DNA from: Frankiales bacterium
GTDB lineage: Bacteria; Actinomycetota; Actinomycetes; Mycobacteriales; SCTD01
Length of the DNA stretch: 23,735 nt
Assembly: GCA_025465145.1 (NCBI GenBank)
Contig: JAODNS010000075.1
Location: 1 to 23,735, forward strand
Direction of reading: 5' to 3'
Shown here: positions 22,349-23,735 of the stretch, one piece after another
Numbering within the stretch: the first letter of the stretch is position 1
Layout of the letters: each line of letters begins with the position of its first letter
Position numbers and translations under genes: made by a program
Notes under the pieces: generated by a model
Database searches by the model: none
What the model was told of the DNA's origin: nothing
What the model saw: the letters and a program-made list of their open reading frames with translations, nothing else

Positions 22349-22850
22349 GCTGGTGCAGGGCGACATCACGACAATGCGCGACGTCGACGCGGTCGTCACC
22401 GCAGCCAACTCGCGACTGCGCGGCGGCAGCGGCGTGAACGGAGCGGTGCACGCCGCAGCGGGTCCGCGACTGCTGGAGGCGTCGACGATGCTCGCACCCT
22501 GCCCGGTCGGTCAGGCCGTGGTGACGCCTGGGTTCGACCTCGCGCCGGTGAGTTGGGTCGTCCATGCGGTTGGCCCCGATGCGCGGCGGGTGGGGGTGCG
22601 TCCGGACTTGCTAGCCGCCGCTTACCAGGCAGCACTCGCACGGGCGGACGAGGTCGGTGCGCAGTCGGTCGCGTTCCCGTCGATCTCGACCGGGGTCTAC
22701 GGGTATCCGGAGGACGAGGCGGCGCAGGTGTCGGTGACCGCGGTCCGAGCGGCGCAGACGCAGGTCGAGCTGGTGCGGCTCATCGCGTACAGCGAGTGCT
22801 CGCTCCGGCTCTGGCAGGCTGCGCTTGCCGACGACGAGGAAGTGCGATGA
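22338..22850 (+). CDS. Macro-domain ADP-ribose-binding protein, altered catalytic loop
   Basis: A 170-residue single macro domain: VELVQGDITTM, VVTAANSRLRGGSGVNGAVHAAAG, LAPCPVGQAVVTPGF, VVHAVGP and VAFPSISTGVYGYP (phosphate loop) all follow the MacroD/YmdB order. Such enzymes bind ADP-ribose and can remove mono-ADP-ribose or acetyl groups from it. In MacroD/YmdB the loop is G-V-D-G with a catalytic Asp; here it is GVNG, so hydrolase activity may be reduced and binding kept. GTG start at 22338 overlaps the nuclease gene by 11 bp, and its stop overlaps the next start in ATGA. Cytosolic. In this company it might reverse or sense ADP-ribosylation; that is speculation. Confidence 0.87.
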   Translation: MRVELVQGDITTMRDVDAVVTAANSRLRGGSGVNGAVHAAAGPRLLEASTMLAPCPVGQAVVTPGFDLAPVSWVVHAVGPDARRVGVRPDLLAAAYQAALARADEVGAQSVAFPSISTGVYGYPEDEAAQVSVTAVRAAQTQVELVRLIAYSECSLRLWQAALADDEEVR

Positions 22851-23425
22851 CAGGCCGTCCCGATGCGCAGATCTGCCCCATGCACTCCGAGGACCTCGCT
22901 GCGCTGGCCTATGTCGGGAACGACACGCTCGGATGGGAGTTCACGTGCGCGCGCGACGATCACCCGTCGCCGGGGCCGTTCTCTTGGGCTGCGCCCGACG
23001 AGCCAGTCGACCTCGGGCAGAGCCTGGGCCTCGACCTGCGCTGGTCACTGCCCAAGGCCGTGCAGGAGGCCAGTGACAGCTTTGGCGGCGGCTGGGTGGA
23101 GTACGGCCTCGTTGAGAGGGCTTGGGCGCTCGCCAACCCGGACGACTGGCGGATGCTCGTGGAGAAGTACGACCACCGGTACTTCTACGGCGAGACCGCA
23201 ACCAGGGCATCGTTGCCCTACTCCGCGAGCAAGTACTTGGCCGGCCGACTTGGTGCGCTCAGCCGGCTGCGTGACGTCAGCTACCGCAGCGGCAGGGGCA
23301 CGGGCTACTGGTCGTACCTGTCGAAGGTTTCGTACTGGGCACCAGTGTCACGCGAGGCGTCGGAGACGGTGGTCAACTTCGAAGCCGCTGCCGTGAGCAT
23401 GAGCGCCCACATGCCGACGCTCTGA
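22847..23425 (+). CDS. Hypothetical protein with a possible Cys/His metal site
   Basis: I do not recognise this 192-residue protein. It has no signal peptide or membrane segment. Near the N-terminus Cys10, His13, Cys34 and His39 are spaced like a small zinc site (C-x2-H ... C-x4-H) in ICPMHSEDLAALAYVGNDTLGWEFTCARDDHP. The rest is rich in Tyr and Trp (WVEYGLVERAWALANPDDWRMLVEKYDHRYFY), then SASKYLAGRLGALSRLRDVSYRSG and GTGYWSYLSKVSYW, suggesting a folded enzyme or binding domain. ATG 22847 overlaps the macro stop in ATGA. It sits 26 bp before a second nuclease-like gene, so it probably belongs to the same transcript. Confidence 0.6.
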   Translation: MTGRPDAQICPMHSEDLAALAYVGNDTLGWEFTCARDDHPSPGPFSWAAPDEPVDLGQSLGLDLRWSLPKAVQEASDSFGGGWVEYGLVERAWALANPDDWRMLVEKYDHRYFYGETATRASLPYSASKYLAGRLGALSRLRDVSYRSGRGTGYWSYLSKVSYWAPVSREASETVVNFEAAAVSMSAHMPTL

Positions 23426-23437
23426 GCACTGCCGAAC

Positions 23438-23446
23438 GGGAGGGGG
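23438..23446 (+). promoter_or_regulatory. Strong ribosome binding site for the last gene
   Basis: GGGAGGGGG ends 5 nt before ATG 23452. It is the strongest such site in the right half and fixes the start of the truncated gene. Confidence 0.65.
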
Positions 23447-23451
23447 CACGC

Positions 23452-23735
23452 ATGGCCGAAGAGCGAGTGCTCGGCTACCTGTCGCAACGCTTTGCCACGA
23501 GCGAGGAGAACGTCGCGACCGAAGCTCTCATCTGGATCCTTCGCCAGTCCGCCGCAGCCAGGGCCGCTGTCATCCGGCTCGCCCAAGCGGCCGGCGCTCC
23601 CGTACCAGATCAGCTGCACTGGACGGGGCAGGCGACGCGCGGTGATCTCGGGCGTCCCGACGTCGCGGGCGTCGACGATCAGCAGCTCGACCGGATCCTG
23701 ATCGAGGCGAAGTTCGCGGCTGAACTGACGCCCCG
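23452..23735 (+). CDS. PD-(D/E)XK nuclease-like protein, cut by the window edge
   Basis: The first 94 residues of a protein that runs off the 3' end. An N-terminal helical part (MAEERVLGYLSQRFATSEEN and EALIWILRQSAAARAAV) is followed by TRGDLGRPDVAGVDDQQLDRI and LIEAKFAAELTP. Asp70 and Glu85-x-Lys87 give the motif RPD ... IEAKF of PD-(D/E)XK nucleases, so the next part should hold the rest of the fold. Members with this N-terminus occur near defence genes, as far as I recall; the assignment is by motif. ATG 23452 has GGGAGGGGG 5 nt upstream. The start of this gene shows somewhat more A/T at third positions (CGC CAG TCC, CAA CGC TTT) than the housekeeping genes, suggesting an acquired region. 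Confidence 0.7.
   Translation, partial: MAEERVLGYLSQRFATSEENVATEALIWILRQSAAARAAVIRLAQAAGAPVPDQLHWTGQATRGDLGRPDVAGVDDQQLDRILIEAKFAAELTP

Noticed and set aside
1..23735. tRNA, rRNA, CRISPR arrays, insertion sequences or att sites
   Set aside because: No cloverleaf-like or repeated spacer pattern, transposase motif or long direct repeat was found by eye on either strand.

Overview
The window is very GC-rich, with almost every third codon position G or C and many GTG/TTG starts. It carries the actinobacterial neighbourhood hflX / lexA / divergent LysM gene, SOS boxes of the TCGAAC-N4-GTTCGA type, a C-terminal LPTTG sorting signal, a WXG-like/polymorphic-toxin locus and the DUF6318 lipoprotein family. 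I read it as chromosomal DNA of a high-GC Actinomycetota species; I cannot fix the order or genus. There is no rRNA, tRNA, CRISPR or transposase, and no stretch longer than 300 bases lacks a gene.

Left part (1-5761). The window opens with an anomaly: bases 1-149 encode, on the minus strand, part of a different HflX-like GTPase, fused head-on to the plus-strand 3' two thirds of hflX. Then come convergent lexA and, across a 193-bp divergent region with two LexA boxes, a small membrane-anchored LysM protein that fits the SOS division-inhibitor/cell-wall class (ChiZ/YneA/DivS-like). A secreted subtilisin-type protease and a Tat-exported, apparently sortase-anchored purple-acid-phosphatase-like enzyme follow.

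Middle (5762-12028). A compact three-gene cassette encodes a WXG-like small protein, a polymorphic toxin with a C-terminal bacterial RNase A-like domain, and a CdiI_2-like immunity protein. It ends in a perfect 9-bp hairpin. Opposing it on the minus strand are a major facilitator exporter, an OafA-type acyltransferase and an acetyl-CoA hydrolase/transferase-GNAT fusion.

Next (12029-17558). A divergent region with a nested perfect inverted repeat precedes an overlapping DUF6318 lipoprotein/PKD secreted protein pair and a penicillin-acylase-family Ntn hydrolase. The acylase meets a DUF3048 lipoprotein gene end to end; their stop codons share one CTAG. The DUF3048 gene overlaps an upstream SnoaL-like gene by 4 bp.

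Right part (17620-23735). An AlkZ/YcaQ-like winged-helix gene is broken by two compensating frameshifts and a DUF445 gene by one frameshift at a CCCC run; between them lie an SGNH hydrolase, a DUF1810 protein and a small membrane protein. The window ends in a tightly packed, possibly accessory run: a PGN_0703-like PD-(D/E)XK nuclease, a macro-domain protein with an Asp-to-Asn change in the catalytic loop, an unknown protein with a possible Cys/His metal site, and the start of a second PD-(D/E)XK protein. This run and the RNase toxin cassette are the best places to look for new biology.
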